Origin: Paulinella micropora
Lineage: Eukaryota > Cercozoa > Imbricatea > Euglyphida > Paulinellidae
Length of the DNA: 64,000 bases
Direction of reading: 5' to 3'
Assembly: GCA_019918135.1 (NCBI GenBank)
Contig: WBZZ01005895.1
Coordinates: 62,001 to 126,000, forward strand
In this document: positions 1-8,014 of the stretch, piece by piece
Position numbering within the stretch: position 1 is the first letter of the stretch
Layout of the letters: every line of letters starts with the position of its first letter
Program-made: the position numbers and the translations under genes
Notes under the pieces: generated by a model
Seen by the model: the letters and a program-made list of their open reading frames with translations, nothing else
Databases searched by the model: none
What the model was told of the DNA's origin: nothing

Positions 1-16
1 GGGGGGAGACGGAGTT

Positions 17-2230
17 ATGTTAGCCCCCACGGCTGGCCCCCACGGCTGGCCCCACGCCACCATGTTCCGCGCCGCCGGACCGGCCCGGGCCCCGCCCGGT
101 GCGCTCGCGCTGTGCACCACGCGGGAGGCGGCGCTGGAGGTAGCGGCCGAACACATCCGTGGCACGGGCTTGCTCTCCGTGCCGGACCTGCTGCACCTGC
201 GGCTCAGCGGCGCCTCCCGCACCCAGCTGGACGACGCCAGGCTGCTCCTGCTGCTCCGCCTAGTGCGCCGGGTGGTCCTGTCGTACCTGCTGTTTTGTTA
301 CGCCCTGGACCGGCCCGTGTGGACCAGCCTGTGCAGCCGGCTGGCGTCCCTGCGCGGAGAGGCGGCGGGCCTGCGCGGGCGCCGGACACCGGGCGGCCTG
401 CAGTTCCTGTCTGTCCTAGACAGGGCCGGGCTGCCGCCGGCGGAGCGCGACCGGCTCACCGACGAGTACTACGCCGCGCTGTTCCACCGGGTGGGTGTGG
501 CAGGGACGCCCCCCCCGCCACCCGCGGCCCCGGCGCTGCGCAACCGCCCGGCCCCCGGCCACGCGTGGGTAGCCTGCCTCCGCGCGGACGGCGCGGCCCC
601 CACCGCCGTGTTCGTTGCGCACGTCCGGGGGCTGCTGGCGCTCTTGCCGGACCGGGGGTGCTGGGGCGCGGCGAAAGGCCGCGCGCAGCGCCTGCTGAGG
701 GTACAGCGCGCCTTTACCCCCGCCGTGTGGTGCAGCTGGCTCGCGAAGGGTTGGTTCCGCCGCCTGGAGCTCGACTGCCGCGCGGCCCAGCCGACCGCCG
801 GCCGGGCCTACGTGTCCGACTTTTTGCGGCAGCTGTGCGAGCGCCCCCCCGGCGGGGCCGACCACTTCTTTCGGCCGGGCCTGGTGGAGAAGTTGCACGT
901 CCGCGGTGGGGGCGGGGTGGATCTCCAGGCCTTGTTCACTCTGCTGCCGGCCGCCTTCGGCCGGCTCCGCACCCTGTGGCTCCAGTGCACGGACGCGGCG
1001 GCCGGCGGGGCGCGCCCGGCCTGGGCGCTCGCCTCGGCCACCCTGCTGGACTGCCGTGTGTCGCTGCGCCCCAGCCCCCGCCCGGGCTGCGCCGCCCGCT
1101 GCTGGCGGAGGGCGGCGCCGGCGGCCCGCGCCCCCGACACCACGCTGGTGCTACCACGAGCGCACACGGTCGTGTTTTTGTGCCCGGAGCCACCGCCCCT
1201 GAAGCTGTGCCTGCGGGGCTGCCAGCGCCCGCGGTTTGTCTCCACCACCGCCGAGAACCTGTGGTTCGAAGACTGCGGCTTGTCTACCCTGAAGGGCTTG
1301 CTCCTCCCGACGTTCGCCGCTGCCCGGGCGCCCCGGCCGGCCGGGGTCGTGCTGGTAGACTGCCCGCGCCTGGCGGAAACCAAGGTAGGCTGGGGCCTGC
1401 CCAGCCTCACCGTCCGGGGCCAGTGCGCTCTCACGGTCATCGAAGACGACGACCGCGACTCGCAGACCCAGTACGACTTGACGGCCGCGCTGGGCGCCGT
1501 GGACGGCCAGGACGAGCTGGGCCTCCGTTTTCTGTCGCCGCAGCACACCTTGCTGCTAGGGGTGGGCCCGGAGCGGGCGGGGCGCCTCCGCGTCCACCCG
1601 GGCCGCGCGCCCCGGGAGTTGTGGCTCCTGGGGCTAGCGCCCACCGCACAGGCGCCCCTGCTGCTGCCGGCCCCCCCGCCGGCCTTCTTCCGGCACACAC
1701 TGCTGCACTGCCAGGGGCTGCACTGGCCGAACGGGCTGGACCACGATCTCTTCGCCCGCGGCTACTACCAGCCCTGGGCGGGCGTCTCGCTCGGGCAGCC
1801 GGACCGCTTGGCCTGCCTACAGACTGCCCGGCCCTGGCTGGCCCCGGAGGTAGCTTGCGAGGTCCAGGGCGCCCTGTGGCAAGCGCTGCGCAGCCCGCGG
1901 GGGCTGGCGCTGCCGTGTGTGCAGCGTGTGCTGCTGAGTGCCGGGCCCCTGAGCCCCCCCGACCCGGCGTGGCTGTTGCGACTCTGCCCCCTGAACCGAG
2001 TGGTCGTGCTGCGGGGCGCGGGGGGGCCGGGCTGCCGGCGGCTCACGCTGTGCGCACCCCCCGGCGCGCCGCCCGTGCGGCTGTACCTGCTGCACTGCGG
2101 CAACTTTCCGCCCCTCGTCTGTGTGCGCGGTAGCGACGGGGGGGCGCGAGAGGTGGACGTGCGCTGGTCACGCGGGGGCCCGTCCGCGCTCGCCCGCGCC
2201 CGCGTAGTCTACCCCGGCCCGGGGGCTTAA
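17..2230 (+). CDS. Large GC-rich leucine-rich orphan protein
   Basis: One uninterrupted frame of 737 residues. The first ATG is at 17; a second at 62 follows GCCACC and may be the better start. The frame is open to the left edge, so the gene may begin outside the window. No family is recognised. Short beta-like stretches ending in cysteine (LWLQC, LCLRGC, LLHC, LYLLHC) recur through the protein and suggest a degenerate leucine-rich repeat or solenoid fold like the LRR genes further right. There is no signal peptide or clear membrane span. Third-position GC is extreme, so long antisense and alternative-frame ORFs overlap it. An F-box/LRR-type adaptor is possible but unproven. Confidence 0.7.
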   Translation: MLAPTAGPHGWPHATMFRAAGPARAPPGALALCTTREAALEVAAEHIRGTGLLSVPDLLHLRLSGASRTQLDDARLLLLLRLVRRVVLSYLLFCYALDRPVWTSLCSRLASLRGEAAGLRGRRTPGGLQFLSVLDRAGLPPAERDRLTDEYYAALFHRVGVAGTPPPPPAAPALRNRPAPGHAWVACLRADGAAPTAVFVAHVRGLLALLPDRGCWGAAKGRAQRLLRVQRAFTPAVWCSWLAKGWFRRLELDCRAAQPTAGRAYVSDFLRQLCERPPGGADHFFRPGLVEKLHVRGGGGVDLQALFTLLPAAFGRLRTLWLQCTDAAAGGARPAWALASATLLDCRVSLRPSPRPGCAARCWRRAAPAARAPDTTLVLPRAHTVVFLCPEPPPLKLCLRGCQRPRFVSTTAENLWFEDCGLSTLKGLLLPTFAAARAPRPAGVVLVDCPRLAETKVGWGLPSLTVRGQCALTVIEDDDRDSQTQYDLTAALGAVDGQDELGLRFLSPQHTLLLGVGPERAGRLRVHPGRAPRELWLLGLAPTAQAPLLLPAPPPAFFRHTLLHCQGLHWPNGLDHDLFARGYYQPWAGVSLGQPDRLACLQTARPWLAPEVACEVQGALWQALRSPRGLALPCVQRVLLSAGPLSPPDPAWLLRLCPLNRVVVLRGAGGPGCRRLTLCAPPGAPPVRLYLLHCGNFPPLVCVRGSDGGAREVDVRWSRGGPSALARARVVYPGPGA

Positions 2231-2652
2231 GGCCTGACGGAGCAAAGAGTTCTGGGGCTGCCATAGCCCTGGTCGTATTCCGGTGGCCGGGGTGCTAAGG
2301 CTAACCAGGTTTCTGTTGCAGAGCCTGACTTTTAAGAACTCGCGGCAAACCACTGGGGGAGGACGAGGCGCCATACCTCCCCCCCCCCCTTTTGGCTTCC
2401 TGTCTAATATCGGGATTCCCCCCCCGGGGGGGGGGGGGGGGCGGCATGCACAGCCCTTTTTTTCCCCTCCCTCTCCTCGCTCGCCGCTCACGCTGCCCGC
2501 GCGGAACAAAGGAGCAGGGCCCCTTCGGCTTTTAAGCTCTCTAACCGCGCGTCCGGTGAGAGAAGCCCCCAGGCCAGCTAGTTGTAGCCCGACCGGGGGT
2601 GCACCACGGCCCCCCCCCACGGGCCCCCACGGGCCCCCATGGGTCCCACGGG
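2231..2652. other. Intergenic region with C and G homopolymer tracts
   Basis: Non-coding gap between two convergent genes. It holds a C run near 2380-2390 and adjoining C and G runs near 2418-2443, and short tandem cacgggcccc units near 2619-2640. No RNA gene or conserved ORF is visible. Confidence 0.6.
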
Positions 2653-4233
2653 CTAAGGCAGACTGGCACAGTAGGTCTGCCGGTCTTGCTGGTTCGTGGT
2701 CGTAAAGCTACCGGCGCCATACGCTTGCTGGCAAGCCACGTACGGCAACTGGGCGAACGTGAACCAGCCCGACTGCACGAAATCCTGACAGACTTCCAGT
2801 AAAAACGCCGGCACATCCCAGGCGCTCAGGTCCTGGTTGAAGGCACAGGCGCCGTCGAAGATGTGGCGGTTGCTGTCCCACATGTTATCACCTCTGTGAA
2901 GTGACCGCACGTCCCAGCCGCTGAGATCCTGGTTGAAGGCCTTGGCGTTGGCAAACTGGTAGCCTATGTCGTACACCGTTGACATATTCCAGGCGCCCAG
3001 GGGCTGGTTGAACTTGCGAGTATTCTTAAACATGCTTATCATGCTGCTGCTCGGGGCTGCAATCCTCCAGCCGGCTAAGGGCTGGTTAAATTCTTGCGCG
3101 TCGTAGAACATGGAGTCGAAATACTGGACCTGACTTACGTCCCAGCTGCTAATGTCCTGATTAAATTTTTTCGTCTCCGCAAACATCCGGTAGAGACTCG
3201 TGGCATGCCCGGTGTTCCAGTGTGCCAGGGGCTGGTTGAAATCTCTGGCAGCCTCGAACGTGCGTTTAAACGACTGAACGTTACTAACGTCCAGCGCGCT
3301 GAGGTCCGCGTCGAAGACCCGCGTGTTCGCAAAGACCGAATCCATGTTTGTCACCCCGGTAGTATTCCAGAACAAGGGCTGGTTAAAAGCCCAAGCGGAA
3401 TAAAGCAAGGCAAAGAGATTGCCGGACAGAGGTATGTCCCATTGCCCAATGTCCCCCGTCAGAGCTCGGTAGTTATACAAGAGGCTTCTGAAGTCGTCGA
3501 GGTGGGTAAAGGCGCGGGTGCCCTGGATCGGGGCCAAGTAGGTACACTGGGTCTGGTACGACCAGTTGTCGATTGCACCGGCGTTGAAGAGCCAGTTGTA
3601 CCGCGGATCACTGGGAGAAGAAGCATACCAGGAAGAGAACCTCGATGTCATGCTTACCTGGCCCCAGCTGGACACCTCTAGGATACGCACGCATTTATGG
3701 GTAAAGCCCTGCAGGCCGTCCAACACGCCACGGAGGCGCAGTTGGCGTGGCAGGTAAGGTGCCGAGCTGACGGGCGAGGCGCACGTGCTCGTGCCGGCTG
3801 CCTGCTGGCAGGACACGAAGCCCCCGCCCAGCCCGAAGTCGACCGAGAAGCTGTGGCTACCCGCCGTCTGGCCGTTGACGCCCGCCACGCCCGGGTCCAG
3901 GAACTGCAAGGCGGGACGATACGAGCCACTACAGTCTGAGGTGGTCTGGTAACGCAGGATCAGGTCATCGTGAGCAGAACCACAAGCCGAGGCCAGGCCC
4001 GCGGTCCGCTGCAGCCTCGTGCCGCGCAGCGCGTTCGTGCAGTCGCTCTCGGAGAACGCCCCCGGCAGCGACTGCCACCACGACGGCAGGCCGTGGCTAA
4101 AGTTGGTCGCGCTGGGCCTTGTAGACAAGGCATTGGCGACACGGTGACTTGTTGACCACGTAGAAAATCCTCTGTAAAGACTTGTTTCAGAAAGCCAGCC
4201 ACAAGGCTCCATAGTTCTTTTGGATTGGGACAA
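2653..4233 (-). CDS. BspA-like (DUF285) repeat protein
   Basis: About 526 residues. From roughly residue 265 to 500 there are about eight imperfect 25-residue repeats with the signature FNQ-P/D-L-x-x-W-D/N-V/T, typical of BspA-like leucine-rich surface repeats (Pfam DUF285, PF03382). These are common in Bacteroides, Entamoeba, Trichomonas, diatoms and some giant viruses, usually on secreted or surface proteins. The N-terminal 200 residues are Gly/Ser/Cys-rich and could be an extracellular beta domain. No transmembrane tail is seen. The true start is uncertain because the 5' end overlaps the coding segment at 3960-4949 in another frame; the two may be parts of one gene or two neighbours. Confidence 0.8.
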   Translation of the reverse strand: MSQSKRTMEPCGWLSETSLYRGFSTWSTSHRVANALSTRPSATNFSHGLPSWWQSLPGAFSESDCTNALRGTRLQRTAGLASACGSAHDDLILRYQTTSDCSGSYRPALQFLDPGVAGVNGQTAGSHSFSVDFGLGGGFVSCQQAAGTSTCASPVSSAPYLPRQLRLRGVLDGLQGFTHKCVRILEVSSWGQVSMTSRFSSWYASSPSDPRYNWLFNAGAIDNWSYQTQCTYLAPIQGTRAFTHLDDFRSLLYNYRALTGDIGQWDIPLSGNLFALLYSAWAFNQPLFWNTTGVTNMDSVFANTRVFDADLSALDVSNVQSFKRTFEAARDFNQPLAHWNTGHATSLYRMFAETKKFNQDISSWDVSQVQYFDSMFYDAQEFNQPLAGWRIAAPSSSMISMFKNTRKFNQPLGAWNMSTVYDIGYQFANAKAFNQDLSGWDVRSLHRGDNMWDSNRHIFDGACAFNQDLSAWDVPAFLLEVCQDFVQSGWFTFAQLPYVACQQAYGAGSFTTTNQQDRQTYCASLP

Positions 4234-4949
4234 GTGCCCAAAACCTCAAGTCCGATTGTTACAGGCGCGGTTATAAATAGAGAACGTTCGTATGACGACG
4301 AATACAATAATCGTGGCAAGATAATTCGCATCTCCAATTTGTTAGGCGCCAAAACGTAGCTCAGAGGACTTGTTAAACTCTTCGAGTTGATGTAGCAATG
4401 ACCAGCCTCGTCTACAGGTTGGTATAGTTGAACCCTGAGCACTGGACCCGAAGCCAAATCGTTTTTTTTAAGGGCTGTCGCGGGAGGTTGCGCCATAGAC
4501 AGGCGTACCCAGTCGGTGCATTCAACATTATTTGTACGAACCTTATCTTTGACTGGCTTCCATAACTGGCTTAACACTGCCACTTCCGGGTTTAGCTGGC
4601 TAGCAGTTTCTTTGCAGTCAGCAGGTATCAACCTGATTATGACAGTGTTTCGGCCTTGTGCGGGTACTTGGATTAGCGCCAGACAGGCTGGGAGTATGAA
4701 CCGCGACGGGAGTTTTCTCCTTTTGTTGATTTCAACGCTTACCTCTGTTTCCGATTTCGACGGGGAATATACCTTTAGTTTATTTGCGGACTCCATGTAA
4801 TATCGAAGCTCACAACAATCCGACGTCAGGCTGCGAGAAGTCGTTGCTGGGATCGTTTGTGACGCTTTTTTCGCATCCATCCAAGACTTGCCCGAGCTAG
4901 AGTACAAGAGCAAGGTGATCTGCCTCGTGCATACGTGCGCCGTAGTCAT
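3960..4949 (-). CDS. Orphan protein, lower GC than neighbours
   Basis: Starts at ATG 4949. The first about 260 residues look like ordinary coding sequence with mixed composition and noticeably lower GC than the flanks; the last about 70 residues (Arg/Ala/Gly-rich) are probably only a shadow of the BspA-like gene that overlaps them. No family recognised. The composition shift suggests a separate origin. It lies just upstream of the BspA-like gene on the same strand, so the two could be one transcription unit. Confidence 0.5.
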   Translation of the reverse strand: MTTAHVCTRQITLLLYSSSGKSWMDAKKASQTIPATTSRSLTSDCCELRYYMESANKLKVYSPSKSETEVSVEINKRRKLPSRFILPACLALIQVPAQGRNTVIIRLIPADCKETASQLNPEVAVLSQLWKPVKDKVRTNNVECTDWVRLSMAQPPATALKKNDLASGPVLRVQLYQPVDEAGHCYINSKSLTSPLSYVLAPNKLEMRIILPRLLYSSSYERSLFITAPVTIGLEVLGTCPNPKELWSLVAGFLKQVFTEDFLRGQQVTVSPMPCLQGPARPTLATACRRGGSRCRGRSPRATARTRCAARGCSGPRAWPRLVVLLTMT

Positions 4950-4962
4950 GGGGGCTGCCTAT

Positions 4963-5715
4963 TTACAAACTAATATTGAATGAGGGGGGAAGGGGATTGG
5001 GGGACCGGATTTGTTTTGTTCTCTCCCCCCTCCCATGTCGTGCGCACAGAGTCGGCCAGGCCGAGGTGGAGCCGGGGCGGGGCACAGTCGCTAGCGTGGC
5101 TACGTTTTCGTGTTCGTAGCACGCTTCACACGCGGCGCGGTCATCTGTGACTTGGCCGACTCTCCACTCTCGGAAGACGAGCTTGTGTTCCTCCACGACC
5201 TTGAAAGCTGCGCCAAAACGCTGCAACATCTTAATGCCCGGCCTTTGCTCTACGTAGGGCTCCGTCTCAGCTAGGCGTTTGAACCACAGTGCAATGGCCG
5301 GCGCGGCCTGCCGCGGCGGGGGCTGCCCCCCCACCCCAGCTGTGTCGCCTTGATGACGCAAACGACGCCTTTTCTTGCGACGCGCGCGCCTGCCGCGCCG
5401 GAACTCGCGCTTTCTTTCCACCCTGCGCGCGTGCAGCGCACACAGCCTAAAGTGTCCATCGTCATCGGCCCACGGTTCCGCCTCCGCGAGGCTCGCGCAC
5501 TCGCCGAGGGTAAAACAGCGTTCGCAGGCGGGAAGCCACTCTGGCGCAGACTGAGACGGGCTGAGCAAGCTCAAGCTCAGCCGGCCTTTCGCTTGTAGGC
5601 ACAGCCGCGCGCCCGAGGGGGGCAAGGGGCCCGTGACGCCCTCTGCCCCGTACCTGCTCTTGAAAAGGCGGGCCGCACTAGATTCGCCGGCCGGCTCCGC
5701 CGGCAGTGAATTCAT
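4963..5715 (-). CDS. Twin zinc-knuckle basic protein
   Basis: Start chosen at ATG 5715 (MNSLPAEP), because the frame further upstream only translates a GA repeat. About 250 residues. Two similar modules carry a CxxC pair, a spacer of about 25 residues and a CxxH pair: CERC...LCALH and CEAC...LCARH. They are separated by a very basic stretch rich in Arg and Lys. This pattern suggests two zinc-binding knuckles in a nucleic-acid-binding protein. The stop lies at 4963, only 13 bases from the start of the next gene. Family unknown. Confidence 0.6.
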   Translation of the reverse strand: MNSLPAEPAGESSAARLFKSRYGAEGVTGPLPPSGARLCLQAKGRLSLSLLSPSQSAPEWLPACERCFTLGECASLAEAEPWADDDGHFRLCALHARRVERKREFRRGRRARRKKRRRLRHQGDTAGVGGQPPPRQAAPAIALWFKRLAETEPYVEQRPGIKMLQRFGAAFKVVEEHKLVFREWRVGQVTDDRAACEACYEHENVATLATVPRPGSTSAWPTLCARHGRGERTKQIRSPNPLPPSFNISL

Positions 5716-5755
5716 CTTAATGTGTTTTATGAAGGGAACGAAGCAGGACAGATAC

Positions 5756-5757
5756 AC

Positions 5758-5799
<42 letters not shown>

Positions 5800-5830
5800 G
5801 GAGAGAAGGGGGGGGGGCGGCCCCCCCCCC
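5756..5830. repeat. GA microsatellite plus G-run/C-run hairpin
   Basis: (GA)n followed by 10 G, CGG and 10 C. It lies about 90-115 bases upstream of the minus-strand start at 5715, the same setting as the G-TGC-C motifs elsewhere, but here the centre reads CCG in the sense direction. Confidence 0.7.
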
Positions 5831-5941
5831 TTGCCCATTTCTAATTGAGAATGCATTGTACAATCCCTCGGACAGGGGCGTCGCGGGCCTTTCCCCCTCT
5901 TCGTCGGGTCTCGCCGAGGCTGTAAATCTTTTAGTTCTTCT

Positions 5942-6139
5942 TCATGCCTTTGAACCACCGTCTTCCATCCTTCTTCTTGGATGTAAGCTTTCAAAAGCGT
6001 CACAAACTCTTTGTCTTCTGTACGGAGGTGATTGAGGGAACATCGTTTTTAGCATCCTCGCCGAGTTGGGTTTGGTCGGTTTTTCCTTGTGTCTCCTGTG
6101 ATATGGTGGGTTAGTATCTGTCTCAGGCTTGGTTGACAT
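5942..6139 (-). CDS. Possible small basic ORF
   Basis: ATG 6139 opens 65 residues, Lys/Arg/Pro-rich, ending SKA. A second frame over the same bases also looks codon-like (acidic/basic helix around EEGWKTV). Either a small broken gene or chance; no family. Confidence 0.2.
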   Translation of the reverse strand: MSTKPETDTNPPYHRRHKEKPTKPNSARMLKTMFPQSPPYRRQRVCDAFESLHPRRRMEDGGSKA

Positions 6140-6208
6140 CTTGCTGTTTGTTATATTACTATTATTATTATTATCTACTCTATATGTCCTTTTTGCAAAC
6201 AAAGTTTT

Positions 6209-6631
6209 TTATCTGCTTGGCAAGTCGAAGAGACACTGTAGATTCTTGTTCAGCAAGAATGGCAAGAGCTCTTCGTAACACAAGCGGCTACCTCGGAGAT
6301 CTAAAACCCAGCCCGCCTGCGCCGGGGACGACGGGGACGGGGGGGCGAGTACAGTCCGGGGTTGGCCCAACTCTCGGCTCTGGACCAGGAGTTGGGCCAG
6401 AGCGAGACTCATGCCATGTTTCTGGTCACGCACCGCCCAATGTTGCAGTTGCGGGCATTGCTGCGCGGTGACGAGCCAGACATCTGGCGCAGCAGCCCCC
6501 TCCCCGAGCTGGAGCTGGAGCTGGAGCTTGCGCAGATTGGGGAGCCCGGACTTGGGCGCACGCAGAAGCGCCGCCCAGTCCTGGGGGCGGCAGGGCTTGG
6601 CCACGACCAGCTCTTGCAAGCGAGTCCACAC
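6209..6631 (-). CDS. Leucine-rich repeat protein, C-terminal piece
   Basis: Open frame of 140 residues continuing the leucine-rich pattern of the gene immediately upstream on the same strand (6638-7948) in a different frame. Contains LRKLQLQLQL from a GAGCTG tandem repeat (about 6508-6530). Together the two look like one LRR gene broken once. Function unknown; LRR proteins of this type usually bind other proteins. Confidence 0.55.
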   Translation of the reverse strand: MWTRLQELVVAKPCRPQDWAALLRAPKSGLPNLRKLQLQLQLGEGAAAPDVWLVTAQQCPQLQHWAVRDQKHGMSLALAQLLVQSRELGQPRTVLAPPSPSSPAQAGWVLDLRGSRLCYEELLPFLLNKNLQCLFDLPSR

Positions 6632-6637
6632 TGCAGG

Positions 6638-7948
6638 CTACTGCTCGCCCGTGGGCAGGGCCTGCAGGCTAGGCACGCACAGGCAGCGCAGCTCCTGTCC
6701 CAACCGGGCGGCGTGCAGGCGGAAGCGCTGCACACTCGTGCCAGTGAGGATTAGTTTCTGCAACTGCAGTGCCTGCGTGGGCGTGGGCTGGGGCCGAAAG
6801 AGCTCCACGCAGAACGCGTCGTCTGCAAAACGGCAGCCTTCCAGCGAGAGCACCTGCAGCGACGGCAGCCAGACGCGCAGCTGTTGGGCCAGCTGCGCTG
6901 GGTCCAGTTCTGAGTGCAGTTCGCAGTCTAAGAGTTCCAAAGCATTGACGCCATCCTTGGTCTCGGCGAACGCGGCTTGCAGCCAGGGCAGAACACAGGG
7001 CGCCAGTTGGAAACGTTTGAAGCTGATGGCTGTTCTGTTTCTTCCGCGCGCCAGCGCCAGCCTTGCCAGCGATTCGGCTGTCAGGGCGCGTGTCGCGGGG
7101 TTGGGCCTGGTGTAGCGCTTGATAATGTCAACCAGGTCTTGGGCACGCTCTGCCCACAATATCGCGCTCAGCTGCTCTGGCAGCCCCTTGTGCCATTCGT
7201 CCAAGTCTTGCTGTCTGGGCATGTACTCTAGCGAAAGGTCGGACAGGCTCGTTGCCGCTGGCGCAGCCGAGAAAATGGGCGCCTCCGGGGCGGAGCCTGA
7301 GCATATCAAAACGAGGTTCTGCAGGTAGGCCCAGTCGACGTTTCGAACACGTTGCGAGAGGTCGCAGCGACCGTCGGAATCTGTGTCCAGTGTCAAGCAG
7401 AGCACTAGGCTGTTGCTAGGCAGCTTGAGGCTGAGGGCAGGGCTGCTTTGCAGTTGCAGCTGCCCCCACACCTGCGCGCGCTGTGATTTAGACAGGTCCC
7501 AGACCTGCTGCAAGCCCCCGGGGGTGGCCGTGGCGGGGCCGCAGTTCACCAGCGTGATACACGAGGCTGCCACCGGGCCCCTGCAGCAGCTGCAGGCGCT
7601 GGGGGCCGGCTCGGGCAGCTGCTGCAGGCCGTGCACTTCAAGCTCATCGGCGTGCAACAGGGCGGCTTGGATCAGGGCGCGCGCGCCCGCCGAGTCCACA
7701 CCCGGGACGCGGACGCGGATGTCGAGTTGCTCGTTTTGTGCCTGATGACGCAGGTGCGGGAGCCGTTCCGCCAAGCCCTTGCACGCGCCGGGCAGGGGCG
7801 CGAGAATCACTGGCTTGGCCGGGGCTTCTGTTAGGTCTAGGTCCCGTGATTCTGTGCTGGACAAGACGATTTCCTGCAAACCGGTACGCATCTGGTAGTT
7901 TAGCAGCTGCTTCATCTGCTGAGCCCCCCGGGCGGCCGGACAGTGCAT
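6638..7948 (-). CDS. Leucine-rich repeat protein, main part
   Basis: 436 residues from ATG 7948. Irregular leucine-rich repeats are visible, for example LQNLVLICSG, LSDLSLEY, LELLDCELH and LQVLSLEGCRF, spaced 25-60 residues apart as in F-box-type LRR proteins of protists and giant viruses. No clear F-box at the N terminus. Coding appears to continue in the next downstream frame at 6209-6631. Spacing to the upstream gene (stop near 8015) is about 65 bases and contains a poly(A)-signal hairpin. Confidence 0.65.
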   Translation of the reverse strand: MHCPAARGAQQMKQLLNYQMRTGLQEIVLSSTESRDLDLTEAPAKPVILAPLPGACKGLAERLPHLRHQAQNEQLDIRVRVPGVDSAGARALIQAALLHADELEVHGLQQLPEPAPSACSCCRGPVAASCITLVNCGPATATPGGLQQVWDLSKSQRAQVWGQLQLQSSPALSLKLPSNSLVLCLTLDTDSDGRCDLSQRVRNVDWAYLQNLVLICSGSAPEAPIFSAAPAATSLSDLSLEYMPRQQDLDEWHKGLPEQLSAILWAERAQDLVDIIKRYTRPNPATRALTAESLARLALARGRNRTAISFKRFQLAPCVLPWLQAAFAETKDGVNALELLDCELHSELDPAQLAQQLRVWLPSLQVLSLEGCRFADDAFCVELFRPQPTPTQALQLQKLILTGTSVQRFRLHAARLGQELRCLCVPSLQALPTGEQ

Positions 7949-7978
7949 CGAAACTTCTCTCCTTGGTGGGAAATAGTC

Positions 7979-8014
7979 TTTTTATTTTTTTTATTAAAAA
8001 AAAAGAAAAGTTGA
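7979..8014 (-). terminator. T-run/AATAAA/A-run 3' end signal
   Basis: On the minus strand CTTTTCTTTTTTTTTAATAAAAAA follows the stop of the F-box/LRR gene. It combines a T-rich/A-rich hairpin with the polyadenylation hexamer AATAAA. Confidence 0.6.

Larger units (their letters stand above)
5716..6208. other. Intergenic region with GA repeat and G-C tract
   Basis: Holds a GA microsatellite (about 5756-5806), a G run (5808-5817) directly followed by a C run (5821-5830), and short ORFs on the minus strand that I cannot confirm (see 5942-6139). Confidence 0.6.

Noticed and set aside
808-1698. 296-residue minus-strand ORF
   Set aside because: Antisense shadow within the first gene.
112-2133. 673-residue plus-strand ORF overlapping the first gene
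   Set aside because: Alternative-frame shadow: Ala/Gly/Pro/Arg only, no structure, while the other frame has leucine-rich segments.
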